Shown piece by piece: positions 32,742-34,513 of a stretch of 34,513 bases of DNA. Each line of letters opens with the position of its first letter. Position 1 is the first letter of the stretch. A program made the translations under genes and the position numbers. A model generated the notes under the pieces. The model was not told where the DNA came from, ran no database searches, and saw nothing but the letters and a program-made list of their open reading frames with translations. The stretch is from Leptolinea sp. UBA1437 (GTDB lineage Bacteria; Chloroflexota; Anaerolineae; Anaerolineales; Anaerolineaceae), in contig DCTP01000140.1 of the NCBI GenBank assembly GCA_002329625.1, positions 43,520 through 78,032 of the forward strand, in the 5' to 3' direction.

Positions 32742-32764
32742 TCAATTCGATTTTATTTAATTGA
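32742..32764. promoter_or_regulatory. Candidate LysR box, T-N11-A palindrome
   Basis: TCAATT-N11-AATTGA is a perfect 6-11-6 inverted repeat with the T-N11-A core typical of LTTR sites. It lies between the divergent lysR and hydrolase genes and overlaps the hydrolase -35 box (32761-32766). Confidence 0.55.
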
Positions 32765-32789
32765 AGGAATTTTCGGGCTGCGGTAGAAT
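32761..32789 (+). promoter_or_regulatory. Promoter of the serine hydrolase gene
   Basis: TTGAAG at 32761-32766, a 17-base spacer and TAGAAT at 32784-32789. The predicted start is near 32796, leaving a leader of about 15 bases that contains AGAGG six bases before ATG 32811. Confidence 0.65.
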
Positions 32790-32810
32790 GTGATTGAAAA
32801 GAGGTTATTC

Positions 32811-34513
32811 ATGGGGAAAGATCAGTTTGCCGCCGTTGAATTGCTATGGGATATTCTGAACGAGAAAACAAAAGAAGTCAGTAAAGTGACATATTTTCCG
32901 CAAAAGCCGGATATGCCGCAGGATGCAAAGATCAATCAGCCGTTTCCGAGAGCGACACCCGAATCCCAGGGAGTTCCGTCTGAACGTCTCTCAGCAATGA
33001 TCGAAGAATTATCGCGTTATCCATGGCTGGATGTCCATCATGTATTGGTGATTCGAAATGGGAAAATGATTTGCGAGTGCAGCTTCAGCCCGTACCGGCC
33101 GAACATCTGGCACAGCAGCTATTCGTTATGCAAAAGTATTACCGGTTTGGCGATCGGGATGTTGTACGATAAGGGGAAGATTCATTTGGATACTCCGATT
33201 ACGGAATTCTTTAAAGATAAGGACCGGAGTCGGATGTCTTTTCGTCAGAAGAAAATCACCGTTGAAAATCTGTTGACCATGACCAGCGGAGTGGACTTCC
33301 ATGAAGCGGGGGCTTATACCGGAGACGATTGGGTGAAAGGCTACTTGGGTGCGTCGGTTCGGGAAATGCCCGGGGAGATTTTTGATTATAACAGCATGAA
33401 TTCCTACATGCTGTCCGCAATCGTCACCGCCGTTACCGGTCAATCTTTGATGGATTTTTTGACCCCTCGTTTATGGAAACCGCTGGGAATTACGAATGTT
33501 TTTTGGGAGACCTGTCCGCTGGGAATCACGAAAGGCGGATGGGGTCTTTTTATTTGTCCGGAAGATGCGGCGAAGATCGGCCAACTCATTTTACAAGGCG
33601 GGATCTGGAAACGGCGACGGATTATTTCGGAAGAGTGGCTCAAAACGGCTGCCGAGAAACATGTTGAAGTACCGCCGGAAAGCGGTTTAGGATACGGTTA
33701 TCATATGTGGATGGCAGATCGTCCCGGAAGTTCGGCTTTCAACGGAATGCTCGGACAGAACGTGTTAATTTATCCGGATATCAATATGGTTATTGTTACA
33801 AATGCCGGAAGTAACGAATTGTTTCAGCGCAGCACACTCATCGCTACGATCGAGAAATATTTGGGTACGGGCTTTGAGCCGGAAGATCAGTTACCCGAAA
33901 ACGCATCCGAATATAAGAAGCTGTTGCGAATTCAGGGTGCGCTTTCCGGTGAGGAAAATGATGCTTTCCTTCAGCAATTGAAAGGCTGGAGCGGAAAAAT
34001 CTTACGGCGGAGCAATAAACCGACCCCTTCCCGCTATGTTAAAAAGTTGGACGGGATGAGTTATGCATTTCAAAAGAAAAATATCGGAATTTTTCCTCTG
34101 CTTTTACAGGTGGTCCATAATAATTTTACGGAAGGAATCCAAACGCTTTCATTTCATTATCAGGAAGAAAAGTTTTGGATTTCCTTTGTGGAAGGAGCGG
34201 AGACGATTGACCTCCCCGTGGGGTTTGAAGAGCCGGCGAGATCCACTGTCAAAATTCACGGAGAAGGATATTTGGTAGCTACCGCCGGTGAATTTGCTTT
34301 TAATGAAGATGATGTTCTGGTCCTAAAACTGGATATCGCCTTTTTAGAAGAGGCAGTACGGCGAAAAATAAAGATTTATTTTTTGGAAGATTCCATTGAA
34401 ATGAAATGGGATGAAGTACCCGGAGCGCGATTGATTCTGAAGGGAGTTCAATATATTCTGACGGATGTCTCTGATCATTTTTTGATTCATACAGTCAGCC
34501 GTCGGATAAATCA
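32811..34513 (+). CDS. Serine hydrolase, beta-lactamase class C fold (3' end beyond window)
   Basis: An open frame of 567 codons without stop before the window edge. Residues about 50-400 are a class C beta-lactamase/esterase fold. The nucleophile motif is S105-L-C-K108 within YSLCKSITGLAIG; the second catalytic motif is Y193 in DYNSMNSYM; the third motif is degenerate (FNGMLGQ in place of K/H-T-G), as in EstB-type esterases and D-aminopeptidase-like members. VENLLTMTSGVDF and LWKPLGITN are family landmarks. No signal peptide. A further 160 residues of beta-rich sequence follow the fold. Divergent from lysR. Substrate is open: an ester, amide or short peptide. Confidence 0.88.
   Translation, partial: MGKDQFAAVELLWDILNEKTKEVSKVTYFPQKPDMPQDAKINQPFPRATPESQGVPSERLSAMIEELSRYPWLDVHHVLVIRNGKMICECSFSPYRPNIWHSSYSLCKSITGLAIGMLYDKGKIHLDTPITEFFKDKDRSRMSFRQKKITVENLLTMTSGVDFHEAGAYTGDDWVKGYLGASVREMPGEIFDYNSMNSYMLSAIVTAVTGQSLMDFLTPRLWKPLGITNVFWETCPLGITKGGWGLFICPEDAAKIGQLILQGGIWKRRRIISEEWLKTAAEKHVEVPPESGLGYGYHMWMADRPGSSAFNGMLGQNVLIYPDINMVIVTNAGSNELFQRSTLIATIEKYLGTGFEPEDQLPENASEYKKLLRIQGALSGEENDAFLQQLKGWSGKILRRSNKPTPSRYVKKLDGMSYAFQKKNIGIFPLLLQVVHNNFTEGIQTLSFHYQEEKFWISFVEGAETIDLPVGFEEPARSTVKIHGEGYLVATAGEFAFNEDDVLVLKLDIAFLEEAVRRKIKIYFLEDSIEMKWDEVPGARLILKGVQYILTDVSDHFLIHTVSRRIN

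Overview
The window reads as a stretch of chromosome from a strictly anaerobic, apparently monoderm bacterium. The Era sequence (VSPRPQTTQRNQLG followed by IDTPGIHQPKSKLGD), the DUF951 gene, the QLSLF-ended family 4 uracil-DNA glycosylase and the expanded MacA/HlyD-type adaptors are, from memory of these families, most like Anaerolineae (Chloroflexota), with Firmicutes as the second choice. This is inference; no search was run. No tRNA, rRNA, CRISPR array, insertion sequence or phage gene was seen.

Positions 1-6665 are housekeeping. A minus-strand block runs DUF951, tsaE, tsaB, rimI, udg and the start of a glycosyltransferase. It is divergent from a plus-strand block of a site-2-protease-like gene, a TyrA-like dehydrogenase, a GIY-YIG protein and era. 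The two blocks are separated by only 78 bp, and both starts look leaderless (a TATAAT box six bases before the ATG on each strand). A convergent yitT-type gene closes the block.

Positions 6958-15621 hold a six-gene export locus: adaptor lipoprotein, membrane-anchored adaptor, MacB-type ATPase, MacB-type permease, then a second lipoprotein/anchored adaptor pair. The ATPase carries an unusual hydrophilic C-terminal tail of about 140 residues. Two terminator-like hairpins follow.

Positions 15808-22291 are single genes: a DppA-like D-aminopeptidase (leaderless), a Mn-type CDF exporter, dtd-uvrC, a LUD-domain protein, and metK under a complete SAM-I riboswitch with a readable terminator/antiterminator switch.

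Positions 22454-27720 are the metabolic centrepiece. A minus-strand iorA-iorB-ptb-buk operon is divergent from a GntR-type regulator. Together the enzymes form a complete route from an aryl 2-oxoacid (indolepyruvate class) through acyl-CoA and acyl phosphate to acid plus ATP. The shared intergenic region holds a perfect 15-bp palindrome and a 14-bp direct repeat, one copy at each predicted transcription start.

Positions 27779-34513 are the least explained part: a four-gene minus-strand operon (Cys-rich flavodoxin-fold protein with a zinc ribbon, duplicated EthD-like protein, four-helix membrane protein, seven-bladed LVIVD-type propeller), a LysR regulator just upstream, and a divergent, window-truncated serine beta-lactamase-fold hydrolase. 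LysR-type palindromes lie on both sides of the regulator gene. The substrate of this cluster cannot be read from sequence; it is the best candidate here for an undescribed system.
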